Source: Triglochin maritima (lineage: Eukaryota > Streptophyta > Magnoliopsida > Alismatales > Juncaginaceae). Taken from it: a DNA stretch of 64,000 nt. Below, piece after piece: positions 1-11,509 of the stretch. The position numbers and the translations under genes are program-made. Every line of letters starts with the position of its first letter. Within the stretch, counting starts at the first letter, position 1. The stretch spans positions 1,009,501 to 1,073,500 of the forward strand of contig OY821777.1 of NCBI GenBank assembly GCA_963682175.1. The letters are read 5' to 3'. Under the pieces are notes generated by a model. The model was not told the DNA's origin, did not search any database, and was given only the letters and a program-made list of their open reading frames with translations.

Positions 1-58
1 TCATACGCGGGCTCCCCGAGAGATTTGTGCCCCGTACATTCCAACAGAGGAGCTTCAT
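1..58 (-). CDS. LINE ORF2, endonuclease N-terminus (partial)
   Basis: The ATG is at 58-56 on the minus strand and the first residues read MKLLCWNVRGTN. This matches the first conserved block of the plant LINE apurinic-type endonuclease, where W-N-V/C-R-G includes the catalytic Asn region. Only 19 codons fall inside the window. A TGA at 57-55, in a lysine-rich frame that looks like the end of ORF1, overlaps the ATG as ATGA. Function is inferred from the family; the start is seen directly. Confidence 0.7.
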   Translation of the reverse strand, partial: MKLLCWNVRGTNLSGSPRM

Positions 59-969
59 CGGGGAGACAGGTTGGGGGACCGTCCCTGACAACTCACTTGT
101 TTGTTTTTTTGCACCTTCTTGACGCGTTCCATGACTCCCTTGATTCCATCCAAGTCCACCGACGGCTGTGGCGACGCAAGTCGGCGAGGCTCGTGGTGGT
201 TGTCATTTCCAATAGTCGGTGCATCACCTCGTGTCCACCGGTGTTGTGACCTCCTTAATCGCCCATTTCATGCACGGATCAACATGTGAGGGAGTCGCAC
301 GTAATTGTGCATGAAGGTGCATGTGAGGTAGGTTGGTTAGCATGTGTTGTGCACATGGGGAGACCAAACTCTCCTTTTCCTTAACAAGAAAAATATCTAG
401 CTTGGCATGTGAGATGCAGATGCGGGACCAAGTTCTCCTTTGGCTTTCCAAGAGAAATATCTAGATTTGTCTCATGTGGAGTCACATGATCCAAAGATGA
501 TTCAGTGGTCCGTAAAGCTGAATTTGCTTTCTACAAATCTTCCATGCTTAACACAATGTGCCTTTCCTCACTCGCCACTTGGCCTGGTGTCATAGCTCCA
601 CCTTCAACAATTACCGAAGTGCTATCCTTATCCAAGTTTGCCTCCAACGAACAAGCACCTTTTCCGGCAGCCTTCTCCTCCGACCTTGCCGGATTCCGAC
701 CACCTGTTCGTCGGCGATAAACGTGGTTCCACTCTTGGTTCCCGGTTTCACCATCTATGGGACACAACGACCGGGCCTCTTCCCCACTTGCCTCCTCCTT
801 CGACGTGCACATGGTCTCATCGTGTCCGAAAGTTTCACAATGGCGACACAATGCCAGCCTCCAATCATAAACTATATCCACCACCTCTACGTAGCAATCC
901 TCTCCCTGGAGCACCACTCTCCGGAAGTTGAACGAGGCGTCCACCTCGATACATATTCTAGTAAAGGAG

Positions 970-2908
970 TGTAGTATTTTGTGCCACTATGTATGACTAT
1001 ATGTATATATTTTTCGAATTTTATACATACATGCACGATCGATTATCATATTTTCGATGATTTCATTTACATTATTCTATATATTATTTTAATACATAGT
1101 AAATCACATATATATTAAAATAAATAAAGTAATCATACCTAAAAGTTCTCTAAAACCTTTATAAAGATCCAGAGTTGTGTTGGCTGTTGAATCGTTCGTC
1201 GATTTGTATTTAAGTTTTTACCAAACTCTAAACAAGATTAATGAGAAAATTGCTATCCAATCAATTTCTAAATTAAGGTTAGAATATAGTTAATAACCCC
1301 TCTAAAGCTCCTGAGAATTTAATCTAAAAAAAAAGAATAATTAAGAGAATTTTCGGATGGATTAATGTGTTGGTTAGGGAGAGAGAATTTTTGCATTCCA
1401 TTAAACAAGTAGGGTGAGGTTGCCTATTTATACTCTCCCAACACCCACATCATGAGTTATCCACTAACCCATGATCTCTTGTTTTTCTCTTACTAAAATC
1501 AATCATTAATTGACACATAATCATCATCATCCATGTTTGACCACAATTGGAATAAATCCAACCCATGATCAACACTAATCACTTAATTAATTCTGGTTAG
1601 CGGAAGCTTCTGGAAGTTTTCAGTTGACCACACACATCCATCCGGTCGACCGTTTACATACGCAACAGTTATTGTGAATTTTCGGTCGACCGATCTCTGA
1701 AAACGTTCGACCGTTTTGGCCAGATTTTTGTCTTTACAAAATTTTGGATATATATCCACCAAAGTTTGATCTTTGAGGTTTTTAACAAATTCATATATCA
1801 TATAACAATTTATCATATGTAATGTTAAACTGGTATCCCTATAATACGTACATCTCATATGAATATTTGATCTAATTATGTCATTTTTTACGACATATCA
1901 ATTTTATCGAATCACCACATGTATGTTATTTCACAAGAAACCCGATAAATCATATGAACACAAAATCGAGATTCTTGTTTTCCAGTTTTGTGGTGTGACC
2001 TATAGGAGGATATAAGCTATATTGACAATGATATTAACACTTAATATCACAAACTATAAATAGACTCTTGGTACACATTATAGTTACCCAACTAGCAAAG
2101 ATTTGTTGTTTACTCGAATTAAACACAATCATTTTGGTGATGTATGAACACCACTTGTGTCTATTTATTGCGTTATTATATTAAGAATATTATACAAAGT
2201 AGAAATGTGTCAACTTTGTATTATATCTTCATTTTTGATATCTTAAACTAATTATAAATATGTAACTTAACATAAGTCACATTATGCACATTATAATGTA
2301 ACTTAACATAATTATGCACATTATATAACTTAACATAAGTCTCATTATGCTAATTATAAATATGACCCACTAATATCATCACTCAAGTAAAGATGAGCAA
2401 TGATAATTTTTTGACGAACTATTTTTTCCAGTAAAAGTTGTGTTCAACCAACTATTACCTTTATCACATGATCATTGATAGCTTTTGACAATAATTGAAT
2501 TAAAACTTCTAATGTGAAAAGACAAGTCTCATATCTTAGGATTCAAGACATAGTGAAACATTAATGACACATAACACAATTCCATAATGTTTCATTTGCT
2601 AAGTCTATTCAATATATAAAAATAATATTTTTTCTCTTTTATATATACTCGTGTCGTCAAATATTTGTAGAGTTACAATACTCTTTAACAAACACGACAA
2701 TCTCATATCGGTTATTAATGTTCCATGTCAATTACTATTATTATGAATAACTTTTGATTTATATAAATCATTATCTTTTAGAGATCTACGGTTAACATTT
2801 CCAAAAGATGAATACATTAATCAAGAAACAAAAAGAAACAAAATGTTTGCACATTCAATTCATAATAATTGACATAAAAAAATAAATTTTTATTACTCAT
2901 TCTTTTCA
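970..2908 (-). mobile_element. Solo LTR, 1,939 bp, inserted in LINE ORF1
   Basis: The insertion starts TGTAGTATTT and ends TTCTTTTCA, so it has the TG...CA ends of an LTR. It is flanked by the 5-bp direct repeat AGGAG at 965-969 and 2909-2913. No gag-pol and no second LTR are present, so this is a solo LTR left by unequal recombination. A TATAAATAGG motif on the minus strand (complement of about 1421-1431), followed by a pyrimidine-rich leader, suggests minus-strand transcription. A weaker TATAAATAG on the plus strand (2055-2063) leaves some doubt. The palindrome CGGTCGACCG occurs at 1643 and 1683. Confidence 0.88.
2255..2365. repeat. Short AT-rich tandem repeats inside the solo LTR
   Basis: Three imperfect copies of a unit containing AACTTAACATAA followed by ATTATGCACATTAT lie in tandem. 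They are internal to the LTR and are a common type of LTR enhancer-like repeat; no function is shown. Confidence 0.6.
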
Positions 2909-3720
2909 AGGAGAGTCGTCTACCCCTTGTCGTGTTCTCATCCATGTTTAGGCCGGCCTAGGACACTCGTAATGCTCCATGTCATGGTTGACGACCATAA
3001 CTTCAAGTCCAACTCTGGGAGGCGGACCCAAAGTGGCGTGGTCGTGACCTCCCTTCGAAGCTTCACATCCTTCGACCATCGGCGCAAGACAAGGGTTGAG
3101 CCCCTCACAAACCATAGGCCTCCCTCAAGGGCAACCGAGAGATCAACCTCCGAGGGGAACCGAAAGATGTAGAAACCATGCCGTCTCTTGTAGATATCAA
3201 GCTCACCACCTATCCTCCATGTCCTTTTGAAGTGGGTGATTAGGGTCGGAAGGTGTGGGTGGAAGTCGACGAAGAAGCCGAGTAGAACGTGCTTCGACGA
3301 TCCCAAGGCCGCTTCTACCTCCTCTTGCTTGAGCAAGCCATACTTCATACTTCCATCCAACTCCGGATCAAAGTAGGGAATCTCCGTAGTAGCTCTAGGT
3401 GTCTTCTTGAAAAGTCTAATCCACGCGGCCGTCGGGGCTGCCGGAGGTGGCAAGGGCCTTCCTCCATGTGATTCTCCTCCTCGGGGGCGTGATTTGGACC
3501 TAGATGAGTGAGGTCTGGTTGGGGGTGCTCACCGGTTGGTGGCTGGTCAGCGACCACCACGAGAAGCTCCTCATCCGTGCGAGTTCGGGGTGTCATTCTC
3601 GAGCCAAACGGTGGTGGTTGGTGGTGGTTTAGGCCAGGGGTGGTTTGGGTGTCATTCCCGAGCCTCTCTCTCCCCCTCTCCCTTTCTTGTATTGACCCTC
3701 TCCCTATAATGCATTTCACA

Positions 3721-5323
3721 AATGGGTATTCTAAACAATACCAGTTATTTATGGGATAATATTTTTATCGCCGGATTAAGTTGCAAATCTATGACTTCTC
3801 TTGAGGGCTAAGTGGTTTGTACAGGACAACCATTTCATTAAGCAAACCTTATGTGTTAAATGGAAACAACATGGTATTGTGATTTCACAACCTTAAAAAC
3901 ATAAGGACTCAAATTATAAAAATTAAGAGCAAGAAAAGATGACGTCCTGTCTACTTAAGCTGAACCGCACAATTAAAGAACTCCCGTAGAAATTCAATTT
4001 CTGTAGTTAGATTGGACGAGTTCCTGCAAAAAGCATCACTGAACAACGAAATCAAAGGAACTCCTGTAGGACCTAGACTTCTGTAATAATTAAATGTGAT
4101 CAATTGATTTGGTTTTCAGACTGCCATATTTAAACCATCCTACCCTGATTTATCTTCGGAGCAGCATTTATCAGCTAAGATTCTCTGAAAAATTTATCCA
4201 TTAATTAGAGCTCGTTGTCATTAACACTTTGTTGACTTGTTTTTTACAGATCATGGAACGGATCTGTCAACTAACGACTGAAGTTTCGCCCAACAAATAA
4301 CTTGGAGAAATCATCTCTTGTTGAGCATGGCCTTGGACACATCAACTTGTGACATATGATAACTAAGTACAATAACTAATGGCGGCTTAAGATCAAACCG
4401 GATGGAAGGTTTTTTCCCCAAAAAAGCTGCATGAGAATCTAGGAGCTATGAAATAATGCAAAAGTAATACTGACATGGATTTCAGATGCCATGGGTGTTT
4501 CTGGCTTTGAATATACTCATTTGCAGCTCTTTTCTGACTTAAATACTAGCACTCCAATAATTTGAGACTGCTGTGTATATCTAATAAACTGATGTAACTT
4601 GTTCAGGCGAACTAGATTAAGAGGACCTCATGATTCAAGCGATTTCCACTTGATCGGCATTTAATTATTAGAAAGTACAATTTCATGGCATGACGGATTT
4701 AACTCTTACTTTATACATCTGTATAGCTTGTAAACGTTAGTCATAAAAAATAATTAAGAATTTTTTGTGTATGTTTTGTTTGCAATTTGGGTCTTCTTAT
4801 GATGATACATATCTATCTACCTGGTTTCGTTTTTGCTCGTAATCCACATGATGTAAAAACTCGTTATTTGTCATATTTTTAAATCTCGCCCGGTGATTCT
4901 TCATGTATTTTGAGTAGTAGCTTTCTTACAAAATGCCTTATCTGAATGGAGCTGAATCTTGGGGACGTTGCACAATGGGGATCTAAAGCAGGAGTTTACT
5001 CATTGAGTCTTCGTTCTCAAAGCTCACTAGCTCACATGATACATTTAGTTTTAGCTCACATCTGCCCAGACATGATTCAGGCAGCTTGGTGGGAGCTGTT
5101 TAAATTGACATTTCAGACTTTTCAGTCACGTCTTAATGTTTTCAATTGCTATGGCTACTTGTTCTTATTATTTTATTTAGAGTCACCAGGATTTCAAGTC
5201 CAGTGTTACTGTCGTGACTTGAGATTATCTTATTTTATCTAGAACAGTTCGTGTTACTTAGATTATCAAAGTGAAAACAAATTAACCTGAAAGGTAATTC
5301 GAAAAGGCTTATTTTTGTTTTCT
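3721..5323. other. Intergenic, nothing recognised
   Basis: No convincing coding region, RNA gene or element end is visible. A 98-codon open frame at 4946-5242 has no recognisable domain and is probably chance. Confidence 0.5.
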
Positions 5324-5684
5324 TTAGGGCATCCTTAGCGGGGTCATCCCCCGTCGATGACCCGACGACCTGGTTGTGCCACTTGGCACAATCCGATTAG
5401 TCGATTTTTTGTTTTAATTTTTTTGGTTTTGGTTTTTTTTGTATTTGTTTTAATAATTAATAATTTATAATTTGATAAATAATTAGGGGTTAAGTAGTTG
5501 TAGTTTATATTTTGATAATAATCAGGATTACGGTTATGATTTGGAGTATTATTTTGTAAATTATTGAGTATTTATCAAATTTTATTTAAAATAACTTTAA
5601 TAGAAGATAATTATATTTTCCAAAAAAGGTTTGAAGATAATTATATTCTTAAACAAAATTTGAATTTGGTCAGAGTAAAGGTAT

Positions 5685-5850
5685 CACACGTGTATTGTAG
5701 ATTGTCAGATCGACAATATAAGACATCACGAGTGTATTGTAGATTGTCAGATCGACAAGATAAGACATCACACGCGTATTGTAGATTGTCATATCGACAA
5801 GATAAGACATCACATGCGTATTGTATATTGATAGATCAATATTATAAGTA
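5685..5850. repeat. 42-bp tandem repeat, four copies, with internal palindrome
   Basis: Units start at 5685, 5727, 5769 and 5811. Each contains ATTGTAGATTGTC followed by AGATCGACAA, so ATTGTC and GACAAT form an inverted repeat around a 5-bp centre. The fourth unit is degenerate. 42 bp equals 14 codons, and both strands stay open across the array. It lies just upstream of the transposase ATG, in the subterminal part of the transposon. Confidence 0.85.
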
Positions 5851-5877
5851 AGGAAGTGGTAAAACATATCTAATTCA

Positions 5878-7168
5878 ATGAACTCTAATTTTAGATATCG
5901 AGCGACCTCCTCCTCATTCTCTGACGGTGCCTTCGACGAGCTTTGGAGGCAAGTAAGCACAGAAGCACTCGAAGAGCTTGAGAGTGTGGCGTCTCGTAGG
6001 CAGAGTCATGAGGCTCCAAGGCGACGACGTGCTACGACCCAAAACCTAGATAGAGATAAGGAAGAAGGTTACCGTCGTATTATTTCTGATTATTTTGCTG
6101 AAAATCCTGTGTATGGTCCTCGTATTTTCAAAAGATGATTCAAATGAGGAAGCAAGTATATCTGCGTATCACAGGTGTCGTTGAGAATTCTGACGTCTTC
6201 TTTCAAGCAAGACTGGATGCGGCGGGTCGAATGAGTATATCAGGTCTACAAAAAACCACTACAGATATGCAAATGTTAGCCTACGACGTTACAGACGATG
6301 CCGTTGACGAATACCTACACCTTAGTGAGACGACGACAAAGATGATTCTCCAGAAGTTCGTAGAAGGAGTGATAGCCAACTTCAGTGTTGAATACCTGAG
6401 AAGACTCACTCCAGAAGACATGGCAAGACTACTTCACGTCGGTGCACAATGTGGCTTTCCGGACATAATGGGGAGCATCAATTGTATGCACTGAGAGTGG
6501 AAAAATTGTCCACCAGCTTGGAAATGACAATACCAAGGCCAGATCGGTAATGCGACAATTGTTATAGAGGTTGTAGCGTCGTAGGATCTTTGGATATGGC
6601 ATAACTTTTTTGACATTCCCAACTCCAGTAACGATATCAACGATCTTCCTTTTTTAATGACGTGTTCGAAGGACGTGCGCCGCCCGTTCAGTACGAGGTG
6701 AATGGTCGTCAATATGATATGAGATATTATCTTACATATGATATCTACCCGCAGTGGGCGGCATTCATGAGGTTCATCCCTCTTCTACAAACTCCAAAGG
6801 ATAGGTTATTTGCACAACACCAGGAGGCAGTGCGTAAAGACGTAGAATGCGTGTTTGGAGTGTTGCGGGCACGATGGGCAATTCTAAGGAGGCCCTCTCT
6901 TGTGTGGAATGCTGACCTCCTAAACAAAATAATCACCGCGTGCATCATAATGCACAACGTGATCGTGGAGGACGAGCGTGAATCTTATTCCATGATTTAT
7001 GATACAACTGAGTTTGAGCAGGATCGTGACATATCGGGTCCGACAACGCCTTATTCCACTGCACGGGTCATGGGCATTACTGCCTACATGAACAACAGAG
7101 ACCGCGTTCGTAATAATACCGAACATCTCGCGTTGAGGACAGACTTGATCGAAAACATCTTACAGTGA
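5878..7168 (+). pseudogene. PIF/Harbinger (Plant_tran, DDE) transposase, broken
   Basis: Starts MNSNFRYRATSSSF. A one-base frame change near 6138 (after RIFKR) leads into QMRKQVYLRI, and the frame stays open to the stop after GSINCMH at 6494. The conserved block is normally GSIDCMHW; here the catalytic Asp is Asn and a stop follows. The reading continues through WKNCPPAW with stops and frame changes, then an open block from about 6662 to 7168 contains GRAPPVQYEVNG, TPKDRLFAQHQEA and KDVECVFGVLRARW, which keeps the last catalytic Glu. In an intact element it would cut and join DNA at the terminal repeats. At least two frame changes and several stops make it dead. Confidence 0.88.
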
Positions 7169-7839
7169 TTCGGCGGAATCAACGCTTAATTGTGTTTTAT
7201 GTCGTGTAATATTTGAATTATGTCGTGTGTTGTTTAGTTTATCTATTGTATTTGGTTTGACGTCTTCTTTAGTGTAACAATACGTTTGCTAAAAATAATG
7301 TAATATTTGCTTTCTTAGTATTAATGATATTTACTATTTGGTAATTATTAATGTTTTTGTTAAATATAAATGATTTTAGAATATAATAAAAATTGAGAAT
7401 AAAATTAATGATCCGAGTGGAATGACCTATGTCATTGTTAATGGGTGAATAACGAGGGAGAAATAGTGGGTTGGGTCATGATGACGTGACATGGAGAGAA
7501 AGAAAAGAGAGAGAGAGTAGATGACCTAGATCATTGCTACATATGCTATAATACGTAATCAGGCTAGGCTGCTAGCTACAGGGACTTTCTGATTTCGAAA
7601 TTTATTATCTAATTTGGACTTGAGATTCTTTGGTGGAGTAACCGTTAAACCAACAAGTTGTCTGGATGATGCATGCAAATACTCATGTAAGTCACGCTGA
7701 TGGTTTCAAACCGTCTTTTCACCCACACCAAATCAATCAAATCAAACCAAAACTAGTCGTATGCTCGGTCTCTTCCGCCGTAATATAATAATGGCTTGAT
7801 TTTGGTCATTCACTTTTTGTAATCTCTTAAAGATGGAAG

Positions 7840-8144
7840 TAGGGGAGAGCAAAATTCGGGTTGACCCGGTCAACCGGACCAGACCGGACCGGTCGGTCCG
7901 GGTTCGGTCCGGAAAATTTCGAAAAAATCCGGTCCGGTCCGGGTTTCGGTCCGGTAAATTTTAAAATTTCCGGTCCGGTCCGGACCGGTCCATTTTTTTT
8001 TAATGTAAAAAATTCGGTTTTTGACCGGACCGGACCGGACCGATTCGGTCCGGTCCGGTCTTCAGTCCGCGGACATCCGGTCCGGTCCGGTTTTCGGTCC
8101 GGACCCCGGATAAAAATCCGGTCCGATCCGGATGCACAGCCCTA
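7840..8144. mobile_element. hAT-type MITE, 305 bp, GGTCCGG-rich
   Basis: Starts TAGGGGAGAGC and ends GATGCACAGCCCTA, and is bounded by a perfect 8-bp duplication GATGGAAG at 7832-7839 and 8145-8152. The interior is almost wholly made of GGTCCGG/CCGGACC words, which pair with each other. It has no coding capacity; the open frame through it reflects base composition. An 8-bp duplication and TAGGG ends are typical of hAT elements. Confidence 0.9.
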
Positions 8145-8152
8145 GATGGAAG

Positions 8153-8470
8153 GGTGGCTGGAGTAACAACTCTTCCTCTCGCAGACCGAATTTGTGATTT
8201 TTTCCACTTAGATTAACTTGCTCTAATGAAAGTATCAGGTAAAGTTTTATTTCCTATGATATAATACATCCAAGAACTGCACATGCATAGACGGGTCGAA
8301 ATTACTTCTGCATTTCATAAAAAATCAGGTATAATTATATACCCAAGGGGCCATGGGGTCATTTTATTGGAAATGGAGGGTATCTTAATAAGCAAAACAA
8401 AGTGGCATTTTCCGTGGGAATTTGTCTCTGATTTGTTAACGGAAAACAACAAATTTGCATTGCAAATTCA
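8153..8470. other. Intergenic, nothing recognised
   Basis: No gene, repeat or element end seen. Confidence 0.5.
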
Positions 8471-8994
8471 CCTTAAAACAAGGGTGTAAATGAGGCGAGT
8501 TTTCTCACCACCGCTATCTGTCACGCCTAAGTTACTGCGTATGCGGGGCGAGGTAAAAATTTAACAATCGCTACCTGCCCCACTTAAAGGTGGATTAGGC
8601 GGGGGCGGTTAGGCTAGTTAAATGAGTTTAGATTTTTATTTTTAGATTTTTTTATTTTCAGAAAAAAACATATTATCATAGGAAAATTAAAGTTATGATT
8701 TGACTACAAAATAATGAAATGTTCACCATAATTATATTACTCAAGAATTTCACTAACATCATCGACGTTAACGTCATTGTTGTCCTTCTAAACATAATGA
8801 GTTGGCATTGTTGCAAGTGTTCTATCATCATCATCACCACCATCACTTTCAACTAGACCAACGAAACAAGATAAGTTAAATTTAGAACAAGCATAATTAT
8901 CAATTATACGTTACTTAGAAAGAGAAACTACCTTAATATTCAACCCTTAACTAATCTTGTGCACACACAACAACCTCTAAAGTAGTTGAAAACA

Positions 8995-10345
8995 TCAAAA
9001 AATGATGTTTGCCAAGAACCCTTGTTTCTGTGCTAAAAACATTTCAGATGCAACAATAGACATTAGAATAGAGATAACATCACGGGCCATGCCTGCAACT
9101 ATAGGAAACTTAGGTCTATTCATTTTCCACCAACTCAAGACATCAAAATTAGGCACATGAGGTTGCAAAGAATCCTTCAAGTACATCTCCATTAAACTTT
9201 GTTGAGGTTCAGAAGCATATCTTGTGTCAAGGAACTTGTTGAGATCCTCATAAGGATCAATGAACGGTGGTACTTTTGATGCTCCTAGTATAAAACCAAT
9301 ATCACCTACATCATCAACCATAACATTCATTGCCCCCAAGTTGCTCTCACCACCTCAAACTATCACACTGCCACAATTCCCCATACGATATTTAGTGTAC
9401 AACTCTGTAAACGATGCCTTAATCTCTTCATGTTTGTCCCACTTATACAAATAAATCTACTTCTAATAATATTCTACAATACTCAATTTATGACGAGGAT
9501 CCAAACTACACACAATAGAAAGAACTAGACATGCTTTCTCCCAATATTTTCCTATGCCAGAACTGGACTTCTACACATTTACTTTATAGTCAAATTGATT
9601 GCAGAAACATTAAAGAAAAAATAATTTGCTAATTGATACAAGCTTTTGGAAAATTTCACTGTGACCCGATGAAAATACCTCGGACATTCACAAACAACTT
9701 AAGCATGTTCACTTTCTTTACTTGGGCCAAATTTGTAAGACACATCAACATTTGCGAAACGAATAAATGATTCCTTATGCTTAAGTGCCACTTGAAACAT
9801 CAGAAAGGTGGAGTTCCATCTTGTGGGGACATTTAAGACAAGACAGTTGGTTGGAGTCTTCACTTGCTTAGGCATTTCATTGAGACTTTGTTGTCTAAGT
9901 GTTGAGGACTTTACATATTTCACTCTTCCTCACTTTAAAAATGACATGCTTGATGACATCATGTCCTTCATGCACTATCAAATTAACAATGTGAGCAGAA
10001 CACCTGATGCGAAATATTTTCTCGAGTAATAGATCTCCCTTTGGCAAAAAATTGTCAACCATATCTCTCACAACAACATTATTGTTACAATTATCTAGCA
10101 CAATACATATTAATTTCTTATCTATGTTCCACTTGAAGAACCTTTCTATCAATGTCTTTGATAATGCATCAGCGGTGTAATGTGCTTTAAGGAAGGCAAA
10201 ATTCAAAAGTTTTTAAAAAAAATCTCCATTCATCATCTACAAAGTGACATGTCAAAGAAACATAACTCTTATTTCTGCTAGACGTCCACATGTCACTAGT
10301 AAGGTTAAGACTGCCAAACATTTATTCCAACTGATCATACACCTT
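8995..10345 (-). pseudogene. hAT transposase (Ac/RICESLEEPER-like) remnants
   Basis: Read right to left: LTSDMWTSSRNKSY (near 10300), FFKWNIDKKLICIVLDNC and IRCSAHIVNLIVHEG (10206-9895), VPTRWNSTFLMFQVALKH (near 9800), DPRHKLSIVEYY (near 9480) and the C-terminal dimerisation block NFDVLSWWKMNRPKFPI followed by MARDVISI and STVASE-like residues (9339-8995). These are the ordered core and dimerisation motifs of plant hAT transposases. They lie in different frames with stops between them. No BED zinc finger is seen upstream, so the N-terminus is missing or too decayed. Confidence 0.85.
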
Positions 10346-10429
10346 TTCTTTTTCAACCACAAATATGCTAATACAATCATTTTTAATAGTGTTGCGAGAA
10401 ACTATTTTGAACTCTAACCTAAGACCTAG

Positions 10430-10665
10430 ACTTGTCTACCATATCAGGTACGTGTATTATCGTGTCGTGTGTGATCTGATATTAATAGGTTCTGGGTATA
10501 CACAGACACATGATAAGAATTCGTGTACACGAACACAACACGGTAATTATCATGTATACAAGACACGAATATACATGAGAAATACATGTACACACAATAT
10601 ACACACTAAGTACTTGTGTACACGATAAGTATATGATTACACACAATACACGAAATTTGGATTTC
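10430..10665. repeat. GTGTACAC / CGTGTCGTGT-rich insertion
   Basis: A patch within the hAT element is dense in CGTGT, GTGTACAC and ACACGA words that can fold on themselves. It interrupts the otherwise AT-rich 3' part of the element and may be a small nested insertion. Exact ends were not found. Confidence 0.35.
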
Positions 10666-11044
10666 CTTTAAAAAACCAAATAATCCTACCAAATAGAGCA
10701 CATAATACTAGTTACAAGTCTACCATTTTATTCATCAGTGCATTGCCCTTCAACCTTTAAGAACTATAGGAATTATAAATGAACACAACAATTACTAATA
10801 TAGTAACATTCTACAATTATATGGTTTTTGAGAAGAGAGGGTTAGGGTTTATGAGTTATGGTTCTTATTTTGTTTTTGTGCGGGTTATGGGTTAGATATG
10901 ACGAGTTGAGAGATATATAACCACAACCTGCCTCATTTATTAGGCGGGTGACAGGTTAGCGGATAATGATTTATTGACCACAATCCGCAATAGGCGGGTG
11001 AGGCGATAGGTTAAACCTGTTTCATTTACAACCTTACCTAAAAA

Positions 11045-11504
11045 TGCATTTGCAATGCATCCAAAATGTTTGGAGCCCATAAGCTAAAAATTTGAGCTTC
11101 TGGTGAGATTAAGTGGTGAAAGCCTGGAGAATCCATTAATCTTGGTTATCCAAACAATATACAGTCAAAAAACTGATAATTATGAAAACTTGTCGTGACT
11201 TCCATCTGTATCACAAAATAGGTTTGTGTAATCATATTCCAAGATAGACTAGTAAGAAGACATGTCCTCTCTTTGCGTGTATGCATTCTTTGCCTTTCTT
11301 CCCACATTCAGCAGACCTTTTCTCTTCACATTAATAATCCCACTTAGATAACAAACACTAATCCAAAACTATTTCGTATATATCTGTGTCCTAAATTACA
11401 CCATGTTCTTTGTGTCCCCGTGAGTTAAAACATCAAAGATAAAGAGAGATGAAACTAAAGAGAGCAATTAAGCAAGCTAGAGTATTTGTACAATTAAAGC
11501 AAGC
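11045..11504. other. Intergenic, upstream of the MYB gene
   Basis: No gene or element recognised; AT-rich. Confidence 0.45.
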
Positions 11505-11509
11505 AAAAT

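Larger units (their letters stand above)
531..3719 (-). pseudogene. LINE ORF1 (DUF4283 + CCHC zinc knuckle), split
   Basis: The N-terminal part (3719 to about 3450) is proline- and charge-rich and lies in one frame. The frame changes near 3450 into a DUF4283 domain: WIRLFKKTP, then KHVLLGFFVDFHP, then the block LPELDLKLWS. The other half (968-531) begins FTRICIEVDASFN and contains the knuckle CRHCETFGHDETMC (CX2CX4HX4C). A solo LTR at 970-2908 separates the halves. When it is removed with one AGGAG copy, the reading GRRLS-FTRICIEV is continuous. In plant LINEs this protein binds element RNA. The frame shift near 3450 and the stop at 531 argue that it is inactive. Confidence 0.8.
1..3720 (-). 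mobile_element. L1-type LINE retrotransposon, interrupted, runs off left edge
   Basis: The minus strand reads, from right to left, an ORF1 with a DUF4283 RNA-binding-like domain (3453-2938), a CCHC zinc knuckle (about 860-790) and the start of an ORF2 endonuclease (58-1). This is the normal gene order of plant L1-type LINEs. The element is cut inside ORF1 by an unrelated LTR insertion at 970-2908. Removing that insertion and one copy of AGGAG restores an open frame across the junction. Most of ORF2 and any poly(A) tail would lie beyond the left edge. ORF1 also has a frame change near 3450 and a stop near 531, so the copy is probably dead. Confidence 0.85.
5327..7548 (+). mobile_element. PIF/Harbinger transposon 1, decayed
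   Basis: The left end begins GGGCATCCTTAGCGGGG immediately after the trinucleotide TTA (5324-5326), the usual Harbinger target. The right end, near GCTACATATGCTA at about 7536-7548, matches the reverse complement of the left terminus only weakly and no clean TSD is left. The interior carries a 42-bp tandem repeat (5685-5850) and a broken Harbinger transposase (5878-7168). The right boundary is uncertain by some tens of bases. Confidence 0.72.
8479..11036 (-). mobile_element. Decayed hAT transposon with GGCGGG subterminal repeats
   Basis: The left end reads CAAGGGTGTAAATGAGGCG and the right end CATTTACAACCTTA; they are imperfect inverted repeats. The flanks are CCTTAAAA (8471-8478) and CCTAAAAA (11037-11044), an 8-bp TSD with one mismatch. 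Both subterminal regions carry GGCGGG-type words (8519-8625 and 10930-11010). The middle contains transposase remnants on the minus strand (about 10345-8995). The ends resemble the G-rich MITEs at 20010 and 32485, so this may be a relative of the element that mobilised them. Confidence 0.82.

Noticed and set aside
970..2908. Helitron
   Set aside because: The insertion has TG...CA ends and a 5-bp target duplication, which helitrons lack.
4946..5242. 98-codon open frame as a gene
   Set aside because: No domain, no promoter or intron signals, and composition like the surrounding AT-rich DNA.
7861..8145. 94-codon open frame rich in TGPDRTG
   Set aside because: It is the translation of the GGTCCGG repeat within a hAT MITE with an exact 8-bp duplication.
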